NCBI GenBank assembly: GCA_030435675.1
Contig: CM059621.1
Location: 744,001 to 808,000 of the forward strand
DNA length: 64,000 nucleotides
Direction of reading: 5' to 3'
From: Steinernema hermaphroditum
Lineage: Eukaryota; Nematoda; Chromadorea; Rhabditida; Steinernematidae
Shown: piece after piece, positions 35,293 to 48,094 of the stretch
How positions within the stretch are numbered: the stretch's first letter is position 1
Layout: each line of letters starts with the position of its first letter
Translations under genes and position numbers: made by a program
Notes under the pieces: model-generated
What the model saw: the letters and a program-made list of their open reading frames with translations, nothing else
The model's database searches: none
Told to the model about the DNA's origin: nothing

Positions 35293-37249
35293 ATGTCCCA
35301 GACGTCTGTAGGATGCCTTTATCTCCTAACATCATCAGTTGTTTTGCTGATTGATGTCGTGCTACTTTCGGTGAGTTCTACGTCAGTATGTTGAAGTGAA
35401 AAGGTCGATTTTCAGACTCTTCATTCAGTGAAGGAGTACTCTAAGGGATCCTATACCGTAATCAAGCATTTATGTTTGGCTGATACGTTTCAAGCCGTTG
35501 TCTTCGTGATTGGCGGTGCTATGACGGTGGCACATAGTGGGACTTTTCCAGCCGTTTTTGAAAAGGTGAGTAGAAAAGTTGGTGGAATGGGGAGTAGGGC
35601 CTTAGACAAAGTTGGTTAGTTTGTATTATGCATCCGTGTTCCCATGCGACTCCTAATGTTGGAACCGGTGGGGTATTTGGTCAGGGTCAGCCCCTAGCCG
35701 CCATTTTTTTACTGTCTGAAACGATATTCCTCACATGGTCCACTTAAAAGCAACCCATTTATCACAAATTTACTTCTTAATATCCAGGACTAGGGCTGTG
35801 CGAGATGAGAATTTCGAACCTAAACAATTTCAGACTTTCTCGTTAGGACCCGAAAGTTTCCAGAGTTTCTAGAGGATTTCTTGAGACTCGAGACTAGGAT
35901 TGGCACTCAAGCCAAAAAACGCCGACTCGCCGAGTTGAGTCGAAAAAGGCGACTCGAATTCGACTTCACTCGAAGTGCTAACCCTACTCGAGACTAAGAA
36001 AAACACTCGGGAGTCAAGACAGCCTTGATAGGGACCGGATCAAAATGGGTTTTAGGCCAGTTGACTGTAACACCATACGACTAATTGCTGCTTGTCATTT
36101 ACATGATCTACAGGTTATGGTAGACTTTTTTAACTCCTATTCTCTCTCAAGATCCTCCATGGCTTGGGAGCCCGACATGCCATATGTTGTATTTATAGTG
36201 TTGCGCGTTAACTCTGCACTAAACGGTGACTGGAATCGGCCACATCCACACGTGAGGCCCTAGAATAGCCTAGCCGATATAGGCAACATACAGAGCTGAA
36301 TTGCACATATTAAGGAGATCTCCATTCAAAATCTTCAGACAGATCGCTCAAGGCTGCTAATTTCGGGGGGAGCGGGGCGTAGAAAGCTTAGATGATTGGA
36401 GATCATGGGCCATGTTTCCTCTTATCGTCTCCGCGGGTCTTTAGCTCCAGTTCAGTTTCCTTCAATGTTTAAAAGAGATTAAAAAGACCTGATAGGACCC
36501 ATAAGCCTTCCAGTCCGCTTATCCCTAACCTCATCGATTCCATGATTTTATGCTGCTTCAGATCTGTGGCTCCTTAATTATATCATCTTGGTTTCTTCAC
36601 GTCGCTCTGTCAACCACCCTCGCTATCGACAGACTCCTCATTTTCATCATCGGCCCCCGAAGAAAACTGTACATAAAAATCAAGAACATGATGATCAGCA
36701 CCAGTTGGCTCATCTTCGCTCTCTACTTTATCGGCTTCTTATCACCCTTTCTCAACTTTGGCTACAGCGGTACCGGTTCCCACTTGGTCTGGTACTACGA
36801 ATCTGATCTCGGCAGCCAAATAGCAGCGAAGGCGGAGTGGTTCATCGATCTGTCAACCATAATCTTCTCTTTGCTACTCTACTTAGCCACCGCCGGGTAC
36901 ATACTGAAGATACGCGTCACCATTACCAATGCCACTTTCAACAAGGCCGAGTCGATTATTTTGAAAATCTCCTTTTCGGCGTTCTTCTATGAAATGTGCT
37001 TCACGTCATGGTACTTCTTCGGCATGCATGTGCTCAATGACGAGAGGACCTACTTCGTGATATCTAACATGCTGTGGATTCTTGAGTGCGCGCTGACGTC
37101 CACTATGACTTTCCTGATGAATAGGTGAGGAGAAGAGATATTGAGGAAATTTATGAAAGTTGACCTTTAGACAACTCCGAAAAGATGCTCGAAACATGCT
37201 CAGGATCAAACGATTCGGGTCGAATGTTGTGTCTTTCAATGTGAAATAG
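35293..37249 (+). CDS. seven-transmembrane chemoreceptor-like protein
   Basis: Four exons, 35293-35370, 35416-35565, 36562-37124 and 37171-37249, join in phase to 289 aa. Hydrophobic segments are visible at ~8-26 (CLYLLTSSVVLLIDVVLL), ~40-65, ~77-105 (SLIISSWFLHVALSTTLAID then R), ~118-136, ~170-195, ~210-232 and ~240-262. The tail is short and basic (RQLRKDARNMLRIKRFG). IDR after TM3 stands where DRY-type motifs sit. Size and layout fit nematode serpentine chemoreceptors, which act in sensory-neuron cilia, but I cannot assign the subfamily (srx, srt and others). The 1-kb second intron carries an ACTCGxCGAGT-rich stretch. Exon 1 is short and its ATG is inferred only from the open frame. Confidence 0.68.
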
Positions 37250-37260
37250 AGTGAGGGGGA

Positions 37261-37266
37261 AATAAA
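37261..37266 (+). terminator. polyadenylation signal of the 7TM gene
   Basis: AATAAA 11 nt after the stop codon. This supports the exon-4 ending of the 7TM gene model. Confidence 0.6.
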
Positions 37267-37384
37267 TGGGACGAGGGTTGTGGATATATCGTTGTCAGAA
37301 CCGTCATGATATAGCGGTGTACCCCTCTTCTTAAATCTCATAACCTTTACCAGCAACTACGAATTTACGATGCCATTCTACATG

Positions 37385-37725
37385 TTGTCGCACCCCAAAT
37401 CTAGCCATCGCTGCCAGGCTTCTTTTTGCTCTCGGTATTGCCACCTTCTACTGCCTACTTTCTTCGTAACACCATCACTCCATCAAAGGGACCCCTTCAC
37501 GGGAGGGGCCATTCCTCTAAAGGACAAAAGCGGTTTTCCGTCTTTCCGTTCGCCCTCTTTCAGGCGAAGTTCCACTTCTTTTCTTGCGGCTTCATCAATG
37601 TCCTTCACCTTGGGACCTCCTCGGGGCCACTCGTTTGTCTTCCTGTCTAGTAGACGCACTCCGATCATTCGGTACTCCGTCATTTGTTGAGCGGTCTCAA
37701 GCCTCTTCCTCGCTGATTTCGTGAG
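37385..37725 (-). pseudogene. non-LTR retrotransposon reverse-transcriptase C-terminal relic
   Basis: The minus-strand frame from 37725 reads LTKSARKRLETAQ followed by RMIGVRLLDRKTNEW, closely resembling the region just after the reverse-transcriptase domain of nematode RTE-type endonuclease/RT elements (ERAMERRMLGVSL.DRxxNE). VKDIDEAARK follows. After a frame break, SRRWQYREQKEAWQRWLDLG resembles the final block of such proteins. The endonuclease and catalytic RT core are absent and the frame is interrupted, so this is a dead 5'-truncated copy, as is usual for target-primed insertion. Confidence 0.6.
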
Positions 37726-38416
37726 CGGCCATAATTCGGAACCTTAGAGCATGCGGCTAAATCCAGGAGATACGAGGTGATGGAGTACGATAAGTCGGCC
37801 GTCTGCGCTGAATTCGGTGTTGTAGCGGATATTCGGCTTATCTGGGTTGCGCGAATCAAATCACGAAGTATTGATGGTCTTTTCGGAGGACATTGAAACG
37901 GTGGCTGGTACTCTAAACCTTTTGGATACATTGCGCCAACAACGACGGCTGTAAAACGATCATTCATTTAACTCCAAGAAATTCATGGAAATCAACACAC
38001 CCAAACTGTCGCTAAATACAGGGACGGTACATAACCGATTTTACTGTCCTGTCCGAGGAACGGTCGACTTAGCATAGCACTCTCTGACAACCATTGAGGG
38101 AAACCCGACCAGCCGTAGTTCCGTCTTTTCAACTGGCTTCGACATATGAGGCATCGTGAAGCATCCCATTATTATGCGCGGTCATTGGAAAACGAAACAA
38201 CCAGATCATACTCAGGTTGACATGAACCTTGGCTGGCCAACGGAAGGAATCTCTTTTGTCCAATCTAAGTGGCCAATTGATTGTGCTTTCTATGTACTTG
38301 CAATTTCCGTCGAAAATCCGCACATTTATTTCATATTTGCATTACTAGTTACCACATAGAAGATCAAGGATATTATGTTTGTAAATGCCCTAGCTCTAAC
38401 CGCGAATCCGCCAGAG
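37726..38416. other. intergenic, no supported gene
   Basis: A minus-strand 95-codon frame (37967-37680) overlaps the retrotransposon relic and may be more of it, but I cannot match it. I see nothing else. Confidence 0.5.
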
Positions 38417-39755
38417 TCAGTTCTCGGTAGATCCGCCATTTAGTCGGTCGACCTGATTGCTAATGGTGTTCTGAAGTCGATCCTGCACGGCCTGGAGCTC
38501 TTTTTCGAGATCAGTGATGCGTTGGTCCTTGAGTTGGAGGAGATTCGTGTAGGACTGCTCCAGATGCTCGATGGACGATTGACGATGTTCGGTGACGCGT
38601 TGCACTTCCGCTTGGAGCGTAGCGATGATTTTGTTGAATTCGTCGACTGTTTTGTCCGGGAGCTCATTGGTCGACTTGGCTGATCTAAAATAGAAATCAG
38701 TCAGGATGTCTAATAGGTAGGAAAGTTTGTTTATCTGTCTTAGGACAGGCCTGCCACTCACCTTTTATTTGAAGAACTCGTTTGAGGGCCATCTTCTTTA
38801 GTTTCCTGGGCAACAAGCCTAGAAGGATAAAGTAAGGATCAGTTCACGGAATAGTAATGTATACGTTTTGGACGAGGTCTGCGGAGCTGCTTGCCTAGTA
38901 GGGCTTTTCAAAGGCGACTTGATTCGGGGCTTTGCTGGGGATTTAGCTCCCTGAACGGAGACTCTAGGCGTAGGATTCCCATGCCGACCTCCACGAGTTC
39001 CACCGGCAGCTCGTCCTCTTCCTTTGCCGACCTTTGATGGCGACCCCTGCATCTTGAACTCGTCCTCATGTACATCAGGGACGTTCATGTGGTCATCCTC
39101 ATCTTCATGGTCTTGGACGTCGCCCTTTGGAGTGGCTGGAACTTCGGCAAGACGATTGGCGTTGGACACAGATAGAGGAAGGGAGTGGTGACCTCCTCGC
39201 CTGGCTACTTGAGGCCGACTGTAGATCTTGGGCGGCGGTGGCGCCGCGTCAGATTCATCATCGTCTTCATTTTCGTCGTCGTGATCCGTTGATTCGACTC
39301 GGTTTCGCTTCGGCTTTGCGGGGCCTTTCATCAAAGAGGCCCACGCCTTGGGGGCATCTTTACAAGACCGCCGGCCTCGGCTGGTGCTGACAGGCTCTTT
39401 TGCTACCGGGTGGTCTTCGTCATCGGTTTCGTCTTTCAAAGGCTGAAACTAGGTGGGTAAGTATACGATCGAAATACTAGGTTTCTTTCTAGCTTTTCAG
39501 CTTCTTTTCTGTGTTGTTCTGGAGGCCGAATATGCGAACTTTCCAAGCCTCTTTGTGAATCCTTTAAAATCCGCAATTTACCTTCTTTAGTGCATCCAAC
39601 TTTCTCTGGAGCTCATTGGGAACGGCCGGAGTCGACGGCGCCGATTGGGACTGCACGGTCTTCTTCGACTTCTGCAGGTGACTACGATTGGCCGGCGCGG
39701 GCTTTTTGATCACGACCGACGGATCGACGACGCCTGTGGACACTTTCTTCGTCAT
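38417..39755 (-). CDS. unassigned basic/disordered protein with C-terminal coiled coil
   Basis: Four exons, 39755-39582, 39442-38865, 38818-38762 and 38684-38417, join in phase to 358 aa. A TTTCAG acceptor five nt before the ATG looks like a trans-splice site. Residues 1-~58 are basic and end in a short amphipathic NELQRKLDALKK. Residues ~60-250 are disordered, with acidic runs (DHDDENEDDDESD), an RGRRS site and repeated Ser-Pro-Lys segments (AKSPAKPRIKSPLKSP) typical of chromatin- or microtubule-binding proteins and of CDK targets. Residues ~275-345 form a long heptad-rich coiled coil (FNKIIATLQAEVQRV to LEKELQAVQDRLQN). I do not recognise the family. A structural role in the nucleus or cytoskeleton is only a guess. 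Confidence 0.62.
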
Positions 39756-39759
39756 CGGG

Positions 39760-42700
39760 CTGAAATGGCGACACAATGGTAGAGTGACCTTTATGGAGAA
39801 TAGGTGAACGAGACAGCCCGACGTGACACTTATCGCATGGCTTTCGGGCCGATTCTCGCAGCGATAGATCGCAACAGTTTTACGTATGTTGCATGGGTTC
39901 TCACATTATTATAATAATAATATTCGCACGTTCGGTTGATCAAACAGATGGCGCGAAAGAGCGGCAAAATGAGACCAGATGGCCGACTCATAGGGCTGAA
40001 AAGTTGTTGATCTGAAGGTGACATGTAGTCTAGGTGGTTCCTCGTTAAAAATATCAAGAAAAGCGACGCTTGGAACTAGGTGAATGCCAAAGTGCCTCAA
40101 AATGTGTAGCTTAAGTGCAAGATTCTGCAGCCGAAAGTTTTGAAAAGAACACTGTAGACATCACTACAGATAGAATCTGCAGGTTACTTTCGGGGTCCGA
40201 TTATGAGCTACTATGGCTGAGTTTCAAATAACCGATGTCACAATGATTTTTGTTATGTGCAGTAATCGATCTGTCCGCGAGGAAGTCGATGTCACTGTTT
40301 TTTATACATAGTGTTGCGGCCGCATTTAACTCTGTCCCCGTCGCAACACCAGAGGCGTACCAGCGGTCGGCTGAGTACGCTTCTCACCGCTGTTAGCAGT
40401 CCATTTATGCCATCGTTATCTTTTCTTACCTACTGTACATAACCCGAGTTCGTAAATCGAGCTTTATCATGAACAGATGCCAACGGATCCCATTTCAGTA
40501 GTTAAACCAGCATGGATGTCGACCAATTGGAGCGTCGTTTGAAAATAAAGGTCTGTTTTGGATTCTTTGGGGCATTGTGCATTGTACACTTGCGTGTGTC
40601 ACTTGGATTGAATTACTCATTAGTGGGTGAGAATCTAATGACAAAGAAGATCAAACCAATATGATAAAAAAACAAGTCATCCGTATTACCTTTTCGGCAT
40701 GAAGCCGTTCTTGATAAGTTTCAAGTGAGCTTAAACTGCTCGTGATGAGTAGTTATAAGAGAGCATAAACGATCAGAGAAAAGTGGGTTCGCTGGCAGAG
40801 CATGCTTTTTTTGACAAGCAACTTTGAGGCACTTAAGTAAGTACTTTATGGAAAAGCTAAACTCCGTTCACAACACACCGCTTCGGAGAAGTTAACGATG
40901 ATCACTATGGTTCGCGGGACAGTCCGATGACTACAGATGATTACGAGGAGCTGGTTTCATAAATGAACGAACGATTAACCTGCTTCCTCTTGCTCTTGGT
41001 AATCTTTCTCTCTTTTTATATATTACATATTTATCTAAACTTGTTCGTGTAGAATTCTTGATGTTCAGTGTTCCATTTCATTGTTGTCTTCCTGTTGTTG
41101 CCTGTTGCCCAATATCTTCTTGTTCCATTTCAAGCCTCTTACCAGAGGCGATGGTTAACGTGGCATAGGCATAATGTTAACGTTTTTTAAACATTCCTTT
41201 GGACATGGATCACCTTAGTAAATCTTAAGGAACATGCGTTTAAAATTGCGGGCGAGTACCGTATTCATTTTTGTGCATGGTCAAACATCCAGACTAGACT
41301 TAGGCTCCGGCCCAGGCTCCTGCTTTTGGATCTTAAGTGAGCCTTGTAGTCTTGATAGCTTTGCTGATATCCTTTCCATTTCTGACAACCTATCCTATTT
41401 AGATCTCTACACACATTTCGCAGCTGCTCTCGGAAAGCGAACACCGTTACATGTTTGGCCATCTCGCCGACTTGCCCCTGTCGACTGTTAGGCCGATGGA
41501 CAGTCGACACAAAATGCATTCTGGTTCCGATCTAAACGCTCATGCGCATCCAGGTGCGCCTTCAGCTCCCTTCCCTCACCAAAGACATCCAAGCAGCTAT
41601 GTCGGAAGGAAACTGTTTCGAGCCGAGGCCACCCTGCCACAGGACGGCTCCACGATAGTCGAGCTCATCACTCGAACTGATCCCGGGACAGCCCTATGTC
41701 TACAGAACGAGTACGACTTCGATTGACTGAATATGTTCTTGCTACTAAGGAACGAATGGCACTTTAGTAAGTATTTTGTAGTAAACTTGACCTTCATTGA
41801 TACAAAGAAGCTGATATCCACGTTTGACTTAAGCTCATGCCTAGTGGACAATCGATGCATCTTAGAAAATTTCTCTAAGAAGTGGTTGTGGTAACGATGG
41901 AATTGTTGCCATCCGCATAAGCCCTTTTTGCTGCTGTCTTCCCGCAACCAAAAACATTTAATGAGCTTCAAGAGACCCTTCTTTGATCCACTTAACACCT
42001 CTGAAAATTGCAGAAAGCTACGTCCACAAAAACTGCAAAAGGACCTGTAGCCATGCGGACCAGAAATCTATGGCCTGTCTACCCTACAGGATGAACGAGA
42101 TGAACGCAGGAGGTGAGGGACAACTTTGAAGACATCGGTAAGGCCATGCAGAAATTGTGTTAGAATGAGCTGTTGTTTTAGATGTTTCCGTCATCCTGTT
42201 TCCGTCAGGTCTCCGTCACCGTATCGACACCTCTACCCACTTTTGGACCCAGTTCACCGAATCTGTACTCTCTTTGTCAAACGGCCTCGTCAAGGCGCTA
42301 ATTGAATAATACATGCTGGCCCACCCTCTACATGCCCGTCCAGCGTGCGGGCGACCTCATCGAATTGTCATTCGCCAATTTCCAGTACTGTCGTGTAAGG
42401 TCGTCTGGTCTCATTTGCCGCTCTTTCGCGCCATCTGTGTGACCCATAACTAAAATGCTATAAATAGAATGCTTCCATAACTAAAGATCGTACTAAATTC
42501 TTTCGAAATCTCACGTTTGAACCCCAAACAATTGCCAGAAGGACTTTCCAAGGGACTCTTTGTAACGAGTCAAGGTAGAAGCTGAAGAAAGAGAGATTAA
42601 GTGACTAGACTGAGTTGCTGAGTTGACTCTTCTGGAGTTAAGAGTTTGAGGATAAAGAGTAGGATTCAGTGGTTAGTAAGAGTCCCGGCGGAGGTTGTGA

Positions 42701-43351
42701 TCGTTTATCGAGCGAGCATTGTCGTCGTGATAATGCACCTGTATCGATTTAAAATTTTACTTTTTCTCTTTGACCACAGTTTGTCCCTCTCACCGCAGCT
42801 CAATCCCTCTCACGGATTTTGGGAGGTCCGTCATGGATTTTGCGGCCATAATGGAGTGAGCCGTCGTCATGGATTGTGTTGCCATCCCGTTTACCCCTGG
42901 TGCTATTCTCCTTTCCACATTTCCTTCATAATCGTGTCACAAAAGTCTATTTGACATCATGAGTAGCTGTTTAATTCCTTGCATTGGGTCCCTTTCTTTC
43001 ACCCACGCCCTTTTCTATGACTGTTATGTTACGTTATCTTCGCTGTCCACCCTGAGCGTAAATCGAATAATCATGAAACTCGGGAAGATCACTAAAAGAT
43101 CCCACAGTCGTACAGCAAATAAGGAACCATGTGTGCTATAGCATGGTACATTATTTAAGAAATCTTTTATTTCAACATATCTCTCCATGATGGACAATGT
43201 GTCGGGAAAGACGAGGCGAAGTCGCTGACCACAAATCAACAACAAACGGTGGCGCAACTCTCCAAAACGTGAGCAAATGAGGAAGGCACGGGTTTAGAAA
43301 CGGATACATACAAAGATACTTTTAAAGTACAGTATTAGAGCACAACGGGAT
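39760..43351. other. large intergenic region with possible relics
   Basis: No supported gene in 3.6 kb. Noted items: a hairpin GTGTTGCG...CGCAACAC at 40312-40349; a perfect inverted repeat TGTCGACTGT/ACAGTCGACA at 41477-41507; a plus-strand frame 41451-41726 whose end (STIVELITRTDPGTALCLQN) looks faintly coding; and coding-like pieces at 42180-42395 in two frames (HFWTQFTESVLSLSNGLVKA and PTLYMPVQRAGDLIELSF). The last could be a frame-broken gene relic. None could be assigned. Confidence 0.45.
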
Positions 43352-46300
43352 TCACAACAGGAGAGCGTCAAGGGCCGACTGAGGCGTTTCGGCGGCCGTT
43401 TCCGACACGACCATGCCGTCCTTGTAGGGTTCGCAGTGGCCATTGCGTGGAAGGCCGATGTTCTCGGCGATCGAGCGGATCCACGAGGGTTCGTTGCCGA
43501 TGGAGACGAGGATGCGTTCGTACTTGCTCGACTGGGAGGAGCCGGTTGAGATGTAGTGGCGCTTCTTCCACCTGAAATGGATAGATGTAAGCTTAAAGAA
43601 GGTGGCAGTCTTTGAGTAGGCTTTAGATCGGAGAATCCGGCTTCTGAAGCTCATGTTCTTCATCTTCTTTGGTCTTTTTGGATCGGCCGGATCGGATTTA
43701 GTCACTTTAAGATCAATCCCAAAATTCTTACCGTTCCCCGACGCCCAAGATGAGGTGGTCGATGACAAAAGTCTCATAGAGATAAGACATGAGACCGCTG
43801 AGCAAGGCGATGACGAAGAAGAAGAGGCGGTCCTCTAGGTAGGGAATGGGATCGAATTCCAGCCATGAGATGAGGAAGCCGGGTGGGTAGATGGTCACCC
43901 AAACGGAGACGGCCGTCAGCGCCACCAGACTAGCACACATGGGCAGGTTGCTGAAGATGGGCTTGCGGTAGGGGAAACCCTTGCTGTAGATGATGGCGAG
44001 CGTGATGTACTGGAACGTCGAGACGCAGAAGATCGCCGTGCCCTGGAATGGAATCTCTTTACATATGGTTCGGTTAGACTTCTGTAAGCTTTGTTCTGAC
44101 TAGCCAGCCTAGATATCAAAGATTGGAGGCTTGATGAGATCGCCTTACCTGCATGGACCTACGATCCTCTTCATCATCCGATAACGGCATCGCATATGGA
44201 ATAAACCACGGCTGCATGGAAGTGTAGACGAAGGTGAAGATCTGGAAGAAGGCGACAATGCCCAACTGTCCCAGGACGGACGCCATCGACGCGACCGAAA
44301 GGAGTCGCGTAGGCGGTGCGATCTTCGACAGCTTCTCGCAGGCAGGAGTGTAGCCAAACGTAAGCGCCACAAGGGTGATCAATCCCAAGTCGATATAAAG
44401 GAACTGGAAATCGGTGAGGTTCGTGTTCAGCCAATAGAGTTGCATGATGGTGATGAATTGGGTGAGCGAGTAGCCGGCCATGTACTTGAAGACGCCGAAG
44501 GAGGTGACGAGCGCGGCGCGGCCCTCGCGGATGACCATGGGCACGCAGCGGATGTCCGGGATCTTCGACGTGAAGGGGGCGGCGATGGAGGCCTCGGCTT
44601 CGGACAGGGAGATGCCGGCGTGTGCGGCCTTCAGCGCGGCACAGTCGTTGGCGCCGTCTCCGCACATGGCCACGGTGTAGCCGACGTCCTGGAGGTTGTT
44701 CACAAGCATCTGCTTCTGGTCGGGTGACATGCGGGCGTACACATCGCAGACACAGACGAGACGGTCTGAAATATAATGTTTCGTTGAAATGTAGGGCTAA
44801 ACTAGGACCAAAATTGCTACACTATTCTTTCAAATGCCTCGAACCGACTCGACCGATGAGTCTATAGGCGAATCAGTCAATTTGCTGACCGATTACCGAT
44901 TCAATCAGTCGTATCAGTCTATAGGAACATCAGTGCCAACTATGCTCTATCTCTCTATCTGATCAACTCACCCAAAAGCTCTGGATACTCGTCACACAGA
45001 ATTCTGAAGGTAGGCCCCGAGATGGCCAGATGATAGGAGGAGTCAACCAAATGTCCCAGCTCCATGTCGGCAGTGGTGGAGTTCTCGTCGTATTCGACGA
45101 TCTCGTCGCTCGACGAGACCGACTGCTTCAGCACGAGCTTCGTGCGGCCATCGTGGGTCTTGGCGTTGTGGTCGGACTCGAGGAGGAAGGCCCGTTTGTT
45201 GGGTCGGATGATGCCGCACTCTCTCGCCACACTCATTGCCGTGAGAAGGTTGTCACCGGTGACCATGACCGTGCGGATGTGAGCCCTGAAATATGGGTCT
45301 TAGAAAAATCGGTTTCGGAAACAAAGGATGGTATTCGAGACCAAAGTAATCACTACTTCGGACATACACAGCGTTTCAGGCATCCCCTTGGATACCGGGC
45401 GTCCCCCTGATCCAAGAGGGGGCGCTTTAAATCCGGTAGGGGACAGTTAATAATACGGTATGGACCCACAGGGATGGCTTTTTGCCCACATCAGTTTACC
45501 TACCTATTAAGCTGATTGATAACCGGGACGGTCTGCTTCTTGACACGGTTCTCCATGACGATGACTCCGAGCATCTGTAGGTCGCACTCGATCTGGTCAC
45601 GAGGAATCTTCTGCGCCTTGGCGTAGGTCACCGTTAGGGAACGGCAGGCGACGGCGATGAGACGGTATCCATGCTGCGCGTACTCGTTGACGACGGAGAA
45701 GTAGTTTTCGGGAACGGTCTCCGGTCGACACAGCGACGCCACCATCTCGGGGGCGCCCTTGCAGTACAGGTACATCTGACGTCCGGTCTCGCGGGGATTG
45801 TGCGCGATTACGGTCATTCGCTGCAGCGACGAGCTGAACGTGAACTGCCTGATGATGGCGAGCTCCATCTCGCTCTCCGTACCGTAGTGCGACGACGGCG
45901 ACTTGACTACGGTAGGCTGGAGCATGTCGAAGCGAGCCGTTTCGTCGACTTGCTGATCGGATACGGTTTCGTCGAGGCTCCATCCGGTCTTGCGGAAGAG
46001 GATGAGGTCGAGCGGGTCTCCGCACAGCTCTCCGCCGATCCGGGTCAGTGAGTGGCACGTGGCCACCGCCCTAACCATCTCTCCATCGGAAGGCAGTTCG
46101 TCCGCTTGGAAATCTTCGATTTCTTCGCCAAACGACGGCGTCTCCTTGCTGGCATTGGGCGGATTCACCGCGACCATACAGTAGAAGTCCAACCCATCCT
46201 CCGTCAAGGTGCCCGTCTTGTCGAAGCATACGGTATTGATGGCTCCGCAAGTGTTGATGGTCGATGGGGATATGCAGAAGATCTGCTTGCGGCGAAGACG

Positions 46301-48094
46301 GATCTGCGCGTTCAGGATGCCGATGCTCATGGCGGCGGGCAGGGCGGGTGGCACGACGATGGTGATGATGTCCAAGGAGCGAACGATGATCTTCTTGACG
46401 GCCGAGCCACGCATGATCATGATGGTGATGGTGTAGGCGAAGCCACACGCGGCGATGCAGAAGAGGAAGCCGATGAACTTGAAGAGGTCCTTGGTGAAGC
46501 GGAAGTCTACGGGCTTCGGGTACATGATCGAGCGGACAAGTTGGCCTTTGAGCGTGGAGAAGGCGGTGCGGAGGACGACGGCCTGAACGAGAAAATGATT
46601 AAAATGCATATGGAAATGGAGGATGCCGATGACGGACCTCTAGGCCTAGGGCTCAGCGATTAGAGTACCAGGCTACAAAGGGTATAAGAAACACACCTGA
46701 ACATGGTTTCCCCTGTAGTAGCGAGTCTGAAGAACGTTAGTTCCACAGAAAAGGACATGTTTGGAATGTTCCTTCAGCGAAAAGATGGGCATCTGCTCGC
46801 TCTCGTCCACTTCGGGCAAGGCGACCTTGGTGACGGGAACCGACTCTCCGGTCAGCATGGACTCGTTGACGATGACCGTTCCGTTCATGAGTACACAGTC
46901 GCACTGGAGGATGCACCCGTTGGGGGGAATGAGAAGGACGTCTCCGGGCACCAATTGATCCGACGAGATCTTCTGCACTTGGCCCCCGTTGCGGAGCACT
47001 TCCACGACGTCCACCGAGTGCACCATGCTGCGCAGCTTCTTCTGCTGCTTGCGCGTCTGGTGAACTTCGAGGATGATCGAGAGAACGGACATAGCCACGA
47101 TGACGGCGGCGTAGTATTGGTAGTTGTCGGAGAACCAAATGGCGACACTAAATGAGCGTCCTTTAGTGGATGTTCATCCTCTGAACTAAGGCTTACCTGA
47201 AGATCTGGAAGATGTAGAATGGCGAGATGACCTCCTTGAAGAGCAGCACGTAGATCGGCTTCAGCTTCACCTCGATCGAGTTCAGTCCATAGGTGATAAG
47301 CCTCTGATTGACGTCGGCGTCGCTAAGGCCGGACTCAGGTTCAACGCAGTCGTGGAACCACGAGATGGGAAGATCGTTTTCCATGACACCAATGGTGGTG
47401 AAGCTCTTCTCCACAGGGTGCCAGATAAAGGTAAGCTTTCGGTAGGTGAAGTAGCGCAGTTTGTCCGCGTCCATGTGCTCGCCCTTTCCGGTAGGAATGA
47501 CCAGGGTGGGCGTTTTGTCCGGATAGTGGAATCGGACGGGACGGAAAATGATGTTTTGGTGGTCGTCTCTGTAATTGGACAGATTGAAATGTGTCCCTTT
47601 TAACCCCCAGATGTCCCCTAAGGTTGACTTACTTGATAAGAACATGGTCAGCCTCCTCAAGGGAACATTCGTCGGAAGTGCACCACACCTCCACCGTATT
47701 CCACCAGTCGAAAACGAGCCGGATAAGTCCGACGGTCAGGACGGTGACGATCCACGTCAGTGTGTTCTTGATGCGATTTGTGCGATATCCCCAGAGTTCC
47801 AAAGTTTCGTCGCCGGTGGTCAGCACCGCGTGGTGGTGACCGCCGGCGGCGCCCGACAACGGGACCGCCGTCATGCCGCCGTAGCCTACGGAAGCCGACG
47901 AATCGCTGCTACTGAGGAGCGGAGACGCCTCCTCGCCTGTCTGAAACATCGTGCTTCTAAACACAGGTAGCTCAGCGAAGAGCGCCATGTTATCGTCACT
48001 CTGGAAGGTTGTTAGGGGTTCGGTGCACAGAGGGGTTTAGTACGAAAAAGGGAGGACGACAGAGGCACAGGTAAGCAGTGGAAATCATTACCAT
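43352..48094 (-). CDS. P5B-type ATPase (ATP13A2/CATP family)
   Basis: Nine exons, 48094-48092, 48000-47633, 47568-47197, 47147-46697, 46582-45504, 45285-44972, 44765-44149, 44042-43732 and 43571-43352, join in phase to 1244 aa, typical for P5B pumps. Visible: an N-terminal hydrophobic segment ([19 protein letters not shown]), actuator loop with TGES ([11 protein letters not shown]), the P5B signature PPALP in TM4 (~474), phosphorylation site DKTGTLT (~520), [10 protein letters not shown], hinge [11 protein letters not shown] (~897) and C-terminal helices. The human relative ATP13A2 exports polyamines from late endosomes and lysosomes. C. elegans has three paralogs (catp-5, -6, -7) and I cannot say which this matches. 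The start is uncertain: the first ATG closes a short exon at 48092-48094, an open frame without ATG extends further upstream, and Met at 47988 is an alternative. Confidence 0.94.

Noticed and set aside
46052..46663. 203-codon plus-strand frame over the ATPase
   Set aside because: It is antisense to the exon with the PPALP and DKTGTLT motifs. Its Asp/Gly/Arg-rich composition is typical of a shadow frame.
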